Assembly (NCBI GenBank): GCA_031549415.1
Contig: JAVBPU010000022.1
Location: forward strand, 1 to 64,000
Source: Limiplasma sp031549415
GTDB lineage: Bacteria; Bacillota; Clostridia; Christensenellales; Aristaeellaceae
Length of the DNA: 64,000 bases
Direction: 5' to 3'
Shown: positions 8,148 to 16,729 of the stretch, in pieces
How positions within the stretch are numbered: position 1 is the first letter of the stretch
Layout of the letters: each line of letters begins with the position of its first letter
Position numbers and translations under genes: made by a program
The notes under the pieces: model-generated
The model's input: only the letters and a program-made list of their open reading frames with translations
Database searches by the model: none
Told to the model about the DNA's origin: nothing

Positions 8148-10052
8148 ATGCGTAAAAAAAATAGGCTCATCAAACGAGCGTTCGTTATTTTCCTTTTGTC
8201 CGCAGGGATGTTCTGCTGCATGGGTGGCATCCCGGCCGCGTCTGCTGAAATCATTGTCACGGATGAGCAGGGCCTGATCGATGCGATCAACTCCTCTGAA
8301 ACGATGATTGTCGTCGCTAACGACATCACGGTAACGAAGCCGCGCCAGATCACGCGGGAATTGACCATCAAATCATCGGCAGGCGCCACCTTGCTTTGGG
8401 GCGGCCCCGCCAGAGGGACCCTGTTTACAGTGGTGGGCAGCAACGCCCATTTGACCCTGGAGGACATTACCCTGGACGGAAACGGGGCATACGTGTCTTT
8501 GGTAACGGTGAGCGGCGCAACGTTCACGATGCAGGATGGGGCTGTGCTGAAAAACCTGCTCAGCGATGGCCGCAACAGGGCCGTCACCGTTGGAAAGCAT
8601 GGCGATCCCGATGTGGGCGGTACCTTTCACATGAAGGGCGGGCTAATCACAGGGGTCAGCCTGGACGCCGTAGTCCTGGTCGCTTCCGGAACGGTCTATA
8701 TGAGCGGCAGTGCATCTGTCTCAGACAACGATGGGTACGGATTTGCTTTGCTCGGGTCCACGCTAAATATGGAGGACAAAGCGACCATCTCCCACAATAC
8801 GGCCGTTAGAACAGGCGTGGGCGTGCTGGCCGGCGAGGGCAGCGTCATCAATATGGGGCTTAAGGAGGGCGACGCGCCCAGCATCTCCCACAATACCTCC
8901 ACGATTTACTATGGCGGAGGCATATATTTGGTAGACGGGGAACTGAATATGGCCTTTGACGCCTCCATTTCGCACAACACCGCGGAAACAATGGTTGGCG
9001 GCGTCGGGCTGAACCGCTCCATTCTTACGATGCAGGGCAACGCAAAAATCAGCGGCAACACGACCCGCCTGGGAGCGGGCGGCGGAATTTATGCCTCCAG
9101 ATCAGAGGTCCATTTGTCAGACGCGGCCAGCGTCTTTGGCAACTCGGTCACGGCAGACGATGGCAAAGGCGGCGGAATCTATCTGCAAAACGATCTGTCA
9201 TTGGTTACGATGTCCGGTACTTCTGCTGTATACGGCAACAATGCCGCATACGGCGGGGGTCTGTACCTGAACGTGGAGACAAAGCTGGAAATGAGCGGCG
9301 GCAGGATCAGCGCCAATGTGGCCGGAACCGAAGGCGGCGGCGTCCTCAGCCACGGTGCGGTGACCCTCTCCGGAGGCGTGGTGGACGGCAACCGGACAGT
9401 TCTGGGCCATGGCGGCGGCTTCTATCTTGCGGAGGCTGGGAACGCCGTGATTTCAGCGGCCAGCGTGATAACCAACAATAGTGCGCCCAACGGCCATGGC
9501 GGCGGCATTTTTACGGAAAGCGCCGGGGAGTATGGCAATCTATCCACAGACAGGGGAACGAGATTCAGCGGAAACAGGGCATCGATAGCCTATACGCCGC
9601 CTGAAAACGCACTGGAAAAGTATCCCAACCTCCTGTTTGCCTCCCCCAGTATTGGGGATCATCCCCTCAATAACTATGACATTAACTTTAGCGGTACGCA
9701 AGTGCTCACATTCCATGTGGAATATGTAAGCAATGGCGGAACAGGCCACTATGTCCAAGGGGGCATTACACCCAGCTACACGGAGATGCTTTTGCCCCTT
9801 GAAGCAACGGGAATCTCACGGGCCGGTTACCGGTTTGCCGGTTGGAATTCCGAGCCGGATGGCAGCGGCCATTCCTATGCCCCGGGAGACACGGTAACGG
9901 TGTACCAGCCTTGGACGCTGTACGCCCAGTGGACCCCCCCGTTCCCCCTGTTCTGGTGTATCTTTCTTAGTGTGTTGATTTTCATTTTTCTTGTGATCCT
10001 GATGGTATTGTGTTGTGGGGAACCAAGATATTGTTACTGCTGCAAAGAATAG
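8148..10052 (+). CDS. Secreted, membrane-anchored beta-helix surface protein
   Basis: A 634-residue exported protein of unknown ligand. Order of parts: a signal peptide ending near ASA (residues 1-33); a long right-handed beta-helix with repeated SHNT/SGNT turns and GGGIY/GGGLY motifs (about residues 60-500); a Listeria-Bacteroides type repeat (about 525-600, ending in the typical WTLYAQW); then one membrane segment and a short tail rich in cysteine (CCGEPRYCYCCKE). There is no LPxTG sortase signal. ATG 8148 was chosen because AGGAGG lies at 8137-8142, inside the longer frame. Third-position GC looks lower than in the pyr genes, which may indicate transfer. Adhesion or interaction with other cells is likely by analogy. 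Confidence 0.75.
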   Translation: MRKKNRLIKRAFVIFLLSAGMFCCMGGIPAASAEIIVTDEQGLIDAINSSETMIVVANDITVTKPRQITRELTIKSSAGATLLWGGPARGTLFTVVGSNAHLTLEDITLDGNGAYVSLVTVSGATFTMQDGAVLKNLLSDGRNRAVTVGKHGDPDVGGTFHMKGGLITGVSLDAVVLVASGTVYMSGSASVSDNDGYGFALLGSTLNMEDKATISHNTAVRTGVGVLAGEGSVINMGLKEGDAPSISHNTSTIYYGGGIYLVDGELNMAFDASISHNTAETMVGGVGLNRSILTMQGNAKISGNTTRLGAGGGIYASRSEVHLSDAASVFGNSVTADDGKGGGIYLQNDLSLVTMSGTSAVYGNNAAYGGGLYLNVETKLEMSGGRISANVAGTEGGGVLSHGAVTLSGGVVDGNRTVLGHGGGFYLAEAGNAVISAASVITNNSAPNGHGGGIFTESAGEYGNLSTDRGTRFSGNRASIAYTPPENALEKYPNLLFASPSIGDHPLNNYDINFSGTQVLTFHVEYVSNGGTGHYVQGGITPSYTEMLLPLEATGISRAGYRFAGWNSEPDGSGHSYAPGDTVTVYQPWTLYAQWTPPFPLFWCIFLSVLIFIFLVILMVLCCGEPRYCYCCKE

Positions 10053-10067
10053 AACGGCGTCCCGCAT

Positions 10068-10868
10068 TCAAAACCCATTGAATAGAACGCTCAGGCTGGA
10101 ACCATGTTGCAGCAGCAGCCAGATTTTAAAGCCGATGATGACCACCAGGTGCATGGGGTAGAGGGCGTAGCCCAGCCATTTGGGCATTTTGATGCCCGTG
10201 TGGGAGGGCAGCACAATCAAGGGCAGAGACAGCCACACCATGCCCTGCATGCGGAAGAAGGCTGTGGTGATCCGGCCGATGCCGGGCCACTCATGGAACA
10301 CAAAGGGAATGCTGAAGAAGTGGGTGACGGTGCTGCTGGTGGTGCCCCAGAACAGGGCATAGGCCAGGTAGGCGGCGATGAGGCCGCCCCGGTTCTTGCG
10401 GGCGCCATACAGCACCAAAATGAAGGTGAGGCCCATCCAGCCATAGTCCACCTTGATGAACCCCAGCAGCAAATAGCACAGGGCCGGGACCCAAAACTGG
10501 CTGAAGCACCATTTCTGTTGGATGCCCACCAGGGCGATCAGTCCGATCAGCAGGGAGAAAAGGATGTTAAGGTCCGCCCAAGAATGGGATAGGGCCATCA
10601 TGTACAGCGGTTGGGCGATGATGCCCAGCACCAGCAGGCGCAGGCCATAGCGGATGGGGTTTTTGGTTTTCAGGCTGCCCACCACCAGGCACCAGCAATA
10701 CAGCGGGAAGGCCATGCGGCCGATCACCCGCAGCTCCGCCACGCCGGGAAGAATGGCAGCGCCGATATGGTCGATGAGCATAAAAATGAGCGCCAGAACC
10801 TTCAAAAAGGAAGTGTCCATGTTTCCAATCAAGGTAGCGTCCCTGTGGCGGTCGATGGCCGAGTGCAT
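10068..10868 (-). CDS. TraX family membrane protein
   Basis: A 266-residue polytopic protein with about eight hydrophobic segments. The N-terminal region (LKVLALIFMLIDHIGA, then RVIGRMAFPLYCW) matches the TraX family, named after the F-pilin acetylase but widespread in Clostridia without conjugation genes. No conjugation gene is nearby, so an acyltransferase role on an unknown surface substrate is only a guess. The ATG at 10868 has a GGGGG site upstream. It converges on the beta-helix gene with a 15-base gap. Confidence 0.75.
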   Translation of the reverse strand: MHSAIDRHRDATLIGNMDTSFLKVLALIFMLIDHIGAAILPGVAELRVIGRMAFPLYCWCLVVGSLKTKNPIRYGLRLLVLGIIAQPLYMMALSHSWADLNILFSLLIGLIALVGIQQKWCFSQFWVPALCYLLLGFIKVDYGWMGLTFILVLYGARKNRGGLIAAYLAYALFWGTTSSTVTHFFSIPFVFHEWPGIGRITTAFFRMQGMVWLSLPLIVLPSHTGIKMPKWLGYALYPMHLVVIIGFKIWLLLQHGSSLSVLFNGF

Positions 10869-11070
10869 AGGTGTTCCCCCTTACAAAGCTTGGAAGCATT
10901 ATACCACGCCTTTCCCCCTTCGTCATCACCGAAGGAAAAAAGACGGAAAAAGGCGAAAAGCGCTGGATTTCAAGGAAGGTTCAGGTCCTGTTCATACAAC
11001 GGTCACATGTTGTTTGTACTATGGAGTAGGCTGGGGCTGGCCCTTTGGGCGCCCCTGTTGCTGGAGGCCA

Positions 11071-11099
11071 TTGCCGCCCGGGGCAGGGTTTGCTATACT
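11071..11099 (+). promoter_or_regulatory. Promoter of the two-component system
   Basis: TTGCCG (11071-11076) and TATACT (11094-11099) separated by 17 bases, about 35 bases before the response-regulator start. Confidence 0.55.
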
Positions 11100-11133
11100 G
11101 TAGAAACCAAAAACCCAGCGGAGGATGGATGGG

Positions 11134-11811
11134 ATGAAGCTTCTGATTGTGGACGATGAACCGAAGATCCGGGAACTCATTGCCAAATACGCGGTATTTG
11201 AAGGCTATGGGACAGCGGAGGCGGAAAATGGGATGCAGGCCATTGACAAGGCCAAGGCGGAGGCCTTCGATTTGATCATCATGGACATCATGATGCCGGA
11301 ATTGGACGGCTTTTCCGCCTCCCGGGAGATCCGCAAGCACCAGTCCACCCCCATCATTTTGCTGTCCGCCCGTGGGGAGGAGTACGACAAGATCCACGGT
11401 TTTGAGCTGGGCATTGATGATTATGTGGTGAAGCCCTTTTCCCCCAAGGAATTGATGCTGCGGGTGGGGGCGGTGCTGCGGCGGGCGGGGGCCGGCCCCG
11501 TGGAGGAGAACGCCCATGAGGCCGTGACCCTGGGCGCTTTGGTGGTGGATTTCACCGCCCGGCAGGTGCTGCTGGACGGGGAGCCCCTCTCCCTGTCGCC
11601 CAAGGAATATGAGCTGTTGTTCTTTTTGGTGCGCAACCGGGGCATCGCCCTGAGCCGGGATAAGATCATCAGCGAAGTGTGGGGCTACGACTTTTTTGGG
11701 GATGACCGTACCCTGGACACCCACATCAAGCTGCTGCGCAGGCAGCTGGGGCCGTATGCCCGCTGCATCACGACCCTCAGAGGGGTGGGATACCGCTTTG
11801 AAAAAGGCTGA
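11134..11811 (+). CDS. OmpR-family response regulator
   Basis: DNA-binding partner of the kinase encoded next. The 225-residue protein has a receiver domain (acidic pair in LIVDDEP, phospho-Asp in IIMDIMMPELDG, Lys in VVKPFSPKEL) and a C-terminal winged helix (SPKEYELLFFLVRN to LRGVGYRF). Start: GGAGG ends directly before an ATG at 11125, so the ATG at 11134, nine bases on, is preferred. Its end is close to or overlaps the kinase frame, so the two are co-translated. The target genes are unknown; neighbours give no clear clue. Confidence 0.93.
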   Translation: MKLLIVDDEPKIRELIAKYAVFEGYGTAEAENGMQAIDKAKAEAFDLIIMDIMMPELDGFSASREIRKHQSTPIILLSARGEEYDKIHGFELGIDDYVVKPFSPKELMLRVGAVLRRAGAGPVEENAHEAVTLGALVVDFTARQVLLDGEPLSLSPKEYELLFFLVRNRGIALSRDKIISEVWGYDFFGDDRTLDTHIKLLRRQLGPYARCITTLRGVGYRFEKG

Positions 11812-11848
11812 TTGGGCGGCGGAAAAACGCCCCTCCTGCCGCGCCAGA

Positions 11849-13312
11849 ATGCGGGCCAGGCTGGACGGCTTTAGCATCAGAAGCCGCATTTTTTTCTATT
11901 TCCTTTTGTTTACAGCGCTGCTGCTGGTGCTGCTGTGGGTGTTTCAAACGGTGCTGCTGGATGATTTTTACCGTTTCCAAAAGACCGCCATGCTGGGCGC
12001 TGTGGCGGATACCCTGGCGGGCAATATCGAAAACCCGGAGCTGCAGGCCTTGGTCACCCGCGTGTCCGAGGAGAACGAGGTCTGCGTGCTCATTGTGGGG
12101 GACGACTATTCTATGATGGCCACGGCGGAGGCCGGCCCGGGCTGCGCCATCCACCGCATGGGCCCGCTGGAGCTGCTGCGCCTGATGGCCACCACGGGCC
12201 AGGGCCCGGAAAACACGGTTTTTAAGGTGCTGCGGGTGGAGGGCTTCCGCAACAGCCAGTATGACGCGGGCCGCTTTGTGGGCCGGGTGCCCCTGTCCAC
12301 CCGTGGCGAGGTGAAAAGCATGATCGCCACGCGGCAGGTGACCCTCTCCGGCGGCCAGCAGGCCTATCTTTTCCTGAATGCCGTCATCACCCCGGTGAAT
12401 GCCACGGTGGACACCCTGCGCCACCAGCTGCTGTTTATCAGCGGCATTTTGGTGCTGCTGTCCTTCCTGCTGTCCATGGTGCTGACCCGACGCATCACCC
12501 AGCCCATTTTGGCCACCAAGGAGGCCGCCAAGGAGCTGCCCGTGGGCCGGTTTGCCCCGGCAAAAACCCCCGTCAGCTACCGGGAGGTGGAGGAGCTAAA
12601 CCATCAGCTCACCCAGGCTGCCCAGGACCTGTGCAAGGTGGAGGCCATGCAGCGGGAGCTGATGGCCAACATTTCCCACGACCTGCGCACACCGCTGACG
12701 CTGATGGAGGGCTATGCGGAGGCCATGCGGGACATCCCCGGGGAAAACACCCCGGAAAACGTCCAGGTGATTTTGGACGAGGCCAAGCGGCTGTCCACTT
12801 TGGTCAATGCGGTGCTGAGCTACAGCGCGGGCAAGAACGGTGGGCAACCCGCCAAGCGGGAAGTGTTTGACCTAACGTCGGAAATTTTGGCCATTTTGCA
12901 GCGTTACCAAAAGCTGACCCAGCAGGATGGCTACCAGGTGCGCTTTGATTTTGACCGGCATGTAAGCGTTTGCGCGGACCCCACCCAGGTGGGGCAGGTG
13001 GTGTATAATCTCATCAATAACGCCCTCACCTATACAGGCGAGGACAAGACCGTCACGGTGACCCAAAGCGTGGACCAGGGCCAGGTAAAAATCCAGGTGA
13101 GGGACAGCGGGGAGGGCATCGCCCCGGAGGAGCTGCCCTCCATTTGGGGCCGCTACTACCGGGGGCAAAAGCCCCACAAGCGGGCCGCCATTGGTACGGG
13201 CTTGGGCCTGAGCATCGTGCAGAGCATTTTGGACAGCCACCACCTGGACTATGGGGTGGAAAGCCAAGTGGGCAGCGGAAGCGTGTTTTGGTTTTGCTTG
13301 CCGGTGGCGTAA
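11849..13312 (+). CDS. Sensor histidine kinase
   Basis: Membrane sensor paired with the upstream regulator. The 487-residue protein has a first membrane segment (about residues 10-35), an extracytoplasmic sensor of about 150 residues, a second membrane segment, a HAMP linker, the H-box NISHDLRTPLTL with the phospho-acceptor His, an N-box NLINNALTYT and a G-box GTGLGLSIV. The ATG at 11849 is used; an in-frame TTG at 11798 overlapping the regulator is possible because GAGGGGTGGG lies before it. The extracytoplasmic domain has no family I recognise, so the signal is unknown. Confidence 0.9.
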   Translation: MRARLDGFSIRSRIFFYFLLFTALLLVLLWVFQTVLLDDFYRFQKTAMLGAVADTLAGNIENPELQALVTRVSEENEVCVLIVGDDYSMMATAEAGPGCAIHRMGPLELLRLMATTGQGPENTVFKVLRVEGFRNSQYDAGRFVGRVPLSTRGEVKSMIATRQVTLSGGQQAYLFLNAVITPVNATVDTLRHQLLFISGILVLLSFLLSMVLTRRITQPILATKEAAKELPVGRFAPAKTPVSYREVEELNHQLTQAAQDLCKVEAMQRELMANISHDLRTPLTLMEGYAEAMRDIPGENTPENVQVILDEAKRLSTLVNAVLSYSAGKNGGQPAKREVFDLTSEILAILQRYQKLTQQDGYQVRFDFDRHVSVCADPTQVGQVVYNLINNALTYTGEDKTVTVTQSVDQGQVKIQVRDSGEGIAPEELPSIWGRYYRGQKPHKRAAIGTGLGLSIVQSILDSHHLDYGVESQVGSGSVFWFCLPVA

Positions 13313-13351
13313 AAGCTAAAAAGTGGGCGATTCGCCCACTTTTTAGCTTTT
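13311..13351. terminator. Bidirectional terminator
   Basis: Twenty-base arms around a single T (core AAAAAGTGGGCGA / TCGCCCACTTTTT) flanked by A- and T-runs. It ends the kinase gene on the plus strand and the 41-residue peptide gene on the minus strand, whose stop codon lies at its edge. Confidence 0.85.
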
Positions 13352-13476
13352 TACCAGCCCCGTGAAAAAATAGCGGAAAACGCCACCGAGCCGATCATCA
13401 GGGCCGCCAGGGCCAGGCAGAGGACCCGAGTCCACCAGGCCTTGGTGTGGGCTTGCTTTCTTGCGTTCATTGCCAT
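13351..13476 (-). CDS. 41-residue single-span membrane peptide
   Basis: A short frame with an excellent start: AGGAGG lies eight bases before the ATG at 13476. The product has a basic N-terminus (MAMNARKQAHTKAWWTR) followed by one hydrophobic helix (VLCLALAALMIGSVAFSAIF) and ends SRGW. It resembles the small DUF4044-type membrane peptides of Firmicutes in size and layout, although this match is by eye. It converges with the kinase gene and shares its terminator. Confidence 0.6.
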   Translation of the reverse strand: MAMNARKQAHTKAWWTRVLCLALAALMIGSVAFSAIFSRGW

Positions 13477-13609
13477 GGAAAGGGCCTCCTTGCTGGGTTG
13501 CTTCCGGCAGTATACCACAAGGCGCGGCAAGGGGCAAGGCCAGGGGCTTTGGCGCGGCAGAATTCATCAAATATTCACAGATGCGCTTTGATTTGGCAAT
13601 TGCTTTCGC

Positions 13610-13638
13610 TTGAAACTTTTCTGCATGGGTTGTATAAT
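13610..13638 (+). promoter_or_regulatory. Promoter of the DUF951-lepB pair
   Basis: TTGAAA (13610-13615) and a perfect TATAAT (13633-13638) with 17-base spacing, 30 bases before the GTG start at 13668. Confidence 0.75.
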
Positions 13639-13667
13639 GCATAAGAACCATGTGGGAGGTGCGCGCA

Positions 13668-13898
13668 GTGGAAGAGATTCGCTTGGGCGATACCGTTCAA
13701 ATGCGAAAGACGCATCCCTGCGGCAGCGACCAATGGACCGTGATTCGTATTGGTGCTGATATCAAGATCAAATGTGTCGGCTGCGGCCGCATCGTGATGA
13801 TGGACCGGGCCGATTTTGTGAAGCGGCGTAAAAAGGTGCTCTCTCAGGGGCCTGTGCCCGAAGCGGAAACCCTGCGCCAGATGGCAGAGCAACAATAG
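13668..13898 (+). CDS. DUF951 family small protein
   Basis: A 76-residue protein with the family pattern: VQMRKTHPCGSDQWTVIRIGADIKIKC..C at the N-terminal half, including three conserved cysteines (HPCG, KCVGCGR) that suggest metal binding, and RADFVKRRKK. The family is common in Firmicutes and its role is unknown. The GTG at 13668 is chosen because GGGAGG lies eight bases upstream. It is co-transcribed with the signal peptidase gene 16 bases downstream. Confidence 0.85.
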   Translation: MEEIRLGDTVQMRKTHPCGSDQWTVIRIGADIKIKCVGCGRIVMMDRADFVKRRKKVLSQGPVPEAETLRQMAEQQ

Positions 13899-13914
13899 AA
13901 GGAGGCGTTCCCCC

Positions 13915-14535
13915 ATGCAGATGGAAAGCGAAAAGTTGACGGCGCAGCAGGCCGCGGTGGAACCGGACAACCAGGCAGAAACGGTAACGGACAAGAAAAA
14001 AAACGTCAAAAAGGAAATCATCAGTTGGATCGTGACGCTGGGCGCGGCGGTGGTGATTGCGCTGGGCATCCGGTATTTTTTGTTTGAGCCCATCCGGGTG
14101 GATGGCGCTAGCATGAACAACACCTTGGCCAACGGAGAGATCATGTTTGTCACCAAACCGGAGTATCTTTTGGGCCAGCCCACTTTGGGCGATGTAGTCA
14201 TTTGCCGGTACCCTGGCCGCACAGAGTATTTTGTGAAGCGGCTGATGGGCGGGCCGGGAGACGTGATCGAAGTGAAAAACAACGTGGTGTACCGCAACGG
14301 CGAGGCCCTGGACGAACCCTATTTGAATCCCGACAACAACGATGACGGGTTCAGCATGGCAGCCTTTACCCTGGGTGATGAAGGGTATTTTGTGATGGGC
14401 GACAACCGGGACAACAGCCATGACAGCCGCAATTATTATGGCTATAACGCGCCCGCCGCCCTGACCCGGGACCAGATTGTGGGCCATGTGCAATGCGTGG
14501 TATTCCCCTTTGGGCAGATGCGGGGCATCCAATAG
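13915..14535 (+). CDS. lepB: Signal peptidase I
   Basis: Cleaves signal peptides from exported proteins at the outer face of the membrane. The 206-residue protein has one N-terminal membrane segment (about residues 36-56), the catalytic Ser in VDGASMNNTL, the catalytic Lys in YFVKRLMGGPGD, and the GDNRDNSHDSR box. This is the Gram-positive SipS type. AAGGAGG precedes the ATG. It would process the many exported proteins in this window. Confidence 0.95.
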   Translation: MQMESEKLTAQQAAVEPDNQAETVTDKKKNVKKEIISWIVTLGAAVVIALGIRYFLFEPIRVDGASMNNTLANGEIMFVTKPEYLLGQPTLGDVVICRYPGRTEYFVKRLMGGPGDVIEVKNNVVYRNGEALDEPYLNPDNNDDGFSMAAFTLGDEGYFVMGDNRDNSHDSRNYYGYNAPAALTRDQIVGHVQCVVFPFGQMRGIQ

Positions 14536-14571
14536 CAAAGGGCGGGTGGCTTCCCGCCGTGCGCTAGCGCT

Positions 14572-15696
14572 TTACGCCCCAGGGAACGTGCACGCCACCA
14601 CGGCATAGCCCAGGTTGTCGTACCCGGCTTCGTAGGCGGTCCCCTCGGGAAGGGGGAAGTTCACATAGCCGTCGGTCAGCGGCAGGCAGAGGATCAGATA
14701 TTTCAGCACCCCGCCCTCCATGATTTGGAGGGCTTTTTTTTCGTGCAACAGCGCCAGGTACTGCTCCAGGCTCAAGTCCAGGTAGGTCATGGCGGTGCTG
14801 TGGGCCAGGCCCACGTAGCGGAACAGGGTGGCCCGCTCCGTGGGTACATTTTCGCCGGGAAAACGGCGGATGAACCCGTACCGCCAGATGTTTTGCAATA
14901 GGAAACGGCCCTGGGCCGTGGCGTACAGCTCCTGGCTGGCAGCGCCCTCCCAGGGAGAAAACAGCCGGATATCTACGGTATACTGCTGTTGCAGGTCGCT
15001 GGCCCGGGGGTCGTCCACCTCCTGGCGGGCCTTTTGTACCGCCTGTTCCATGGGCATGGAAGCGGAATGCACACGGACCCGCTCCAACTGCCATTCCCGC
15101 TGCTGGGCCTCACTGAGAGCGCCGCGAAAGACCGCCAGGCCCTCCATGCCCTTTTGCCGGGCCAAGACAAAGAACTGATAAAGGGCGTCAATGGTCTCCG
15201 GGCCGGTTTGCAGGGCCAGATCCCGCACCGGCACAATGCCCTTTCCGTAGGTGGCGATGGTGACGGTGTTGGCTCCGGGCAGGTCCGTAGGCAGAGGATG
15301 CTCCTGGCTCACCAGCAGAATTTTGCCGCGCATCAGGTCCTTTTTGGAAAAGGAGAACTCCACAGAAGGAACCTTTGGGTAGCCGTAGGTGATGTCGCGG
15401 TGGGTGGGAGCGGTGGGCAGCGGGGCGGGCGCTTTGGCGGTGACGGCCTCGCTGAGAGCGGGCAGAATGGAAAACTCGGCCTGGGGCGGGTGGGGCCAGC
15501 ACAGGAAAAGCACCGACAGCCCCAGAGAGGACAGGGCCGCCAGCAGCGCCACGGCGCGCCAAGAAATTTTGCGCTGCTTGGGCATGCGCTGAATTTGCGG
15601 CGCCATGCACTGGGCCCCCCAATGGGGAGACCCGGGCCTGGGCTTTTGCCCTGCCTGCTTGTGCCATTCCTTTTCTGTGAGCGCGCCTTCCCGCAT
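14572..15696 (-). CDS. VanY/LAS-like D,D-carboxypeptidase homologue with lost zinc ligands
   Basis: A 374-residue membrane-anchored protein with one segment near residues 45-66. The body follows the VanY plan: an LLVSQEHPLP start, the VDI motif near residue 242, IWRYGFIRRFPGE, then FRYVG and LSLEQYL. The two metal motifs are damaged. The S-x-H-x-x-G-x-A-x-D box reads SDLQQQYTVDI (His to Leu, Gly to Gln, Asp kept), and E-P-W-H before FRYVG reads RATL. Both zinc His positions are therefore Leu, so peptidase activity is unlikely and a binding or regulatory role is more probable. ATG 15696 has GGAGAGGTG upstream. It converges on lepB. Confidence 0.7.
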   Translation of the reverse strand: MREGALTEKEWHKQAGQKPRPGSPHWGAQCMAPQIQRMPKQRKISWRAVALLAALSSLGLSVLFLCWPHPPQAEFSILPALSEAVTAKAPAPLPTAPTHRDITYGYPKVPSVEFSFSKKDLMRGKILLVSQEHPLPTDLPGANTVTIATYGKGIVPVRDLALQTGPETIDALYQFFVLARQKGMEGLAVFRGALSEAQQREWQLERVRVHSASMPMEQAVQKARQEVDDPRASDLQQQYTVDIRLFSPWEGAASQELYATAQGRFLLQNIWRYGFIRRFPGENVPTERATLFRYVGLAHSTAMTYLDLSLEQYLALLHEKKALQIMEGGVLKYLILCLPLTDGYVNFPLPEGTAYEAGYDNLGYAVVACTFPGA

Positions 15697-15770
15697 GCTT
15701 GTCACCTCTCCGGAAGCTAGGTTTTCCGCAAAGTGACAGAGATATGCATGCCGGCATGGAAGGGGATGGA

Positions 15771-15799
15771 TTGAAAAGCACAGCGCCATGAGGTAAAAT
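15771..15799 (+). promoter_or_regulatory. Promoter of the cupin gene
   Basis: TTGAAA (15771-15776) and TAAAAT (15794-15799) with 17-base spacing, 30 bases before the start codon. Confidence 0.65.
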
Positions 15800-15828
15800 G
15801 GGGAAAATACGAAAAGGACGGGACCGCT

Positions 15829-16162
15829 ATGAGCTATTTTCAAAAAAAAGGGGAAGAGGCCTGGCAAACATTGCCAGACCCCACTTTGCACCGGGCAATT
15901 CGGGTATATGACGACCAGATCATGATGGTGGAAATGCTGTTTGACAAAGGGGCCGTGGGCGCGGTGCACAGCCACCCGCATACCCAGGCCACATTTTGCC
16001 TGGGCGGGGAGTTTGAGTTCACCGTGGGGGAGGAGACCCAGCGGGTGAAAGAGGGGGGACACGCCGTACATGCCCGTAGATGTGCCCTATGGCTGTAGGC
16101 TGCTCAGCGACAGCGGAAAGCTGCTGGACGTCTTTACCCCCTGCCGGAAGAATTTTCTGTAA
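15829..16162 (+). pseudogene. Cupin-domain protein, frameshifted in a G6 tract
   Basis: The first 75 codons encode a small cupin with the metal-binding pattern HSHPHTQATFCLGGEFEFTVG. At the six-G run 16053-16058 the frame leaves the cupin. Reading with one G fewer restores a typical cupin end (EGDTLYMPVDVPYGCRLL, then DVFTP) and a stop at 16160, giving about 110 residues. As written, the frame ends at 16098 with an unrelated tail. It could be a true mutation, slippage-based switching or a sequencing error in the homopolymer. The intact form would be a small cytoplasmic cupin of unknown substrate. Confidence 0.75.
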
Positions 16163-16190
16163 ACCAGGAGGATGAAGCGAGCATCAACGT

Positions 16191-16226
16191 CCCCACGGCA
16201 GGCAAGCCCGCCGTGGGGAATTTTTA
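16191..16226 (+). terminator. Terminator after the cupin gene
   Basis: Stem CCCCACGGC/GCCGTGGGG (16191-16199, 16210-16218) followed by AATTTTTAT. The 16227-16354 stretch after it shows no gene. Confidence 0.8.
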
Positions 16227-16354
16227 TCCTGAAAAGGGGTTGTAAAACCGGCCCTGGTCGACGAAGTTCAGCCAGATGGCCACGCCAACCAGTTATACTG
16301 TGAGGTTGCTGGGATTGTCAATTCTTCCCCAATCCCCCGGGCCAGGCGGGCGGG

Positions 16355-16702
16355 TTAGGGCTGAGATGCTTTGTATTTTTCCACAATTTCCACCAAGCGG
16401 TCTAAAAAGGCGGCTTCACCCAAGGTGTTCATTTTGAAGAACACGGCCTGGCTGCCCCCGGAAGTGATGGCGGAGAGAAACAGCTCCCGGTCATGGCTGA
16501 CCAAGGTCACGCTGAGGCTGACCCGGTTGCTGCCTACCATGCTATAGCGTTCAAAGACACGAATTGCGCAGGAAACATCGCCAAAGCGGTAGTCGCTGCC
16601 CTCTTCCAGCGAGGCCGACAGGCTGCCCCGCAGGATGCCGTTCTCCACTAAACCCAGCAGAGCTCCAAAATCCCCAGTGAGGGTACATTCATATTTCGCC
16701 AA
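16355..16702 (-). CDS. DUF6054 family protein
   Basis: A 115-residue soluble protein with the family's features: TLTGDF near the N-terminus, a GS(L/M)SAS segment, CAIRVFERYSMVGSNRVSL and SAITSGGSQAVFFK. The role of the family is unknown; it looks like a small single-domain alpha/beta protein. The start is TTG at 16702 with GGAGGTG upstream. It is the second gene after the pyrophosphatase, 27 bases away, and is probably co-transcribed with it. Confidence 0.75.
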   Translation of the reverse strand: MAKYECTLTGDFGALLGLVENGILRGSLSASLEEGSDYRFGDVSCAIRVFERYSMVGSNRVSLSVTLVSHDRELFLSAITSGGSQAVFFKMNTLGEAAFLDRLVEIVEKYKASQP

Positions 16703-16729
16703 GGAAAAGACACCTCCTTGGCCCCTATT

